Assembly: GCF_030704535.1 (NCBI RefSeq)
Contig: NC_081815.1
Span: 4,226,501 to 4,290,500, forward strand
Origin: Vitis vinifera
Lineage: Eukaryota > Streptophyta > Magnoliopsida > Vitales > Vitaceae
Length of the DNA stretch: 64,000 bases
Direction: 5' to 3'
Shown here piece after piece: positions 63,758-64,000 of this stretch (position 1 is the stretch's first letter; every line of letters starts with the position of its first letter). The notes beneath the pieces are model-generated. The model saw nothing but the letters and a program-made list of their open reading frames with translations, ran no database searches and was not told the origin of the DNA. The position numbers and the translations under genes are program-made.

Positions 63758-64000
63758 GTTTGGAATCATGAGCACAAGGAAAAGAGGAAAACCCATATAA
63801 AATAATGGTGATTAGAAAGTGGGAAAATATAAATTAAAGCAGCAAACCATGTGTTATTGCCTGTGATGAAGGGATAATGAAATGGTGGTATAGGTGGTAA
63901 GGATTTGATATATTTTGTTGTTTACTTCAAGTAGGTGATTAGGGGGTTCTTGTGGTGGAGATGGGTGACTCGTTGGGCATGTTTGTCTCAAATGGTCTTT

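Overview
This is a stretch of eudicot plant nuclear DNA, most likely from a grapevine (Vitis) or a close relative. The evidence is AT-rich sequence, intron-rich genes with ordinary GT/AG borders, and many decayed copies of one L1-type LINE family whose protein remnants resemble those I know from grape gene models. The species call is inference. There are no prokaryotic, organellar, tRNA or rRNA genes that I can see.

Seven protein genes can be assembled exon by exon, all with closed reading frames. (1) 3474-6838 (+): three-finger CCCH zinc-finger protein, 349 aa. (2) 12393-17887 (+): Nudix hydrolase of the NUDT19 / NADH pyrophosphatase type, 441 aa, six exons. (3) 22455-24139 (-): plastid-type Asp/Glu racemase family protein, 327 aa, two exons. 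(4) 37052-45660 (+): mitochondrial NADH-cytochrome b5 reductase-like protein, 326 aa, thirteen exons. (5) 46623-53908 (+): second, unrelated three-finger CCCH protein with a ZC3H11A-like layout, 543 aa, three exons. (6) 56017-56361 (+): intronless MASS-type MAPK substrate, 114 aa. (7) 61856-63686 (-): plant LC8-type dynein light chain, 181 aa, two exons.

Between and inside these genes lie mobile-element remains: a CACTA-like scrap (about 1 kb), a LINE 3' end with an 11-bp target duplication inside intron 1 of gene 1, a nearly complete antisense L1 carrying a nested insertion (7.3-12.1 kb), an RTE-like scrap in NUDT19 intron 5, a Mutator-like MITE with an internal minisatellite (19.6-20.2 kb), a decayed hAT/DUF659 transposon (29.3-33.3 kb), LINE pieces in introns of genes 4 and 5 (the latter split by another element), and a third antisense L1 (59.8-61.1 kb). 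A family of short inverted-repeat elements recurs at least six times. Several recent local tandem duplications (100-266 bp) and microsatellites are also present.

The genes do not form a pathway. Several (NUDT19, cytochrome b5 reductase-like, MASS, dynein light chain) appear, from memory of locus numbers, to lie next to each other on Arabidopsis chromosome 5. The racemase and a MASS paralogue are neighbours on chromosome 1. The window therefore looks like an old collinear gene block expanded by transposons. I found no convincing new biological system. The points most worth checking are the upstream ORF of gene 1, the missing second catalytic cysteine in the racemase, the repeated C-terminal motif in gene 5 and the unusual splice donors of NUDT19.
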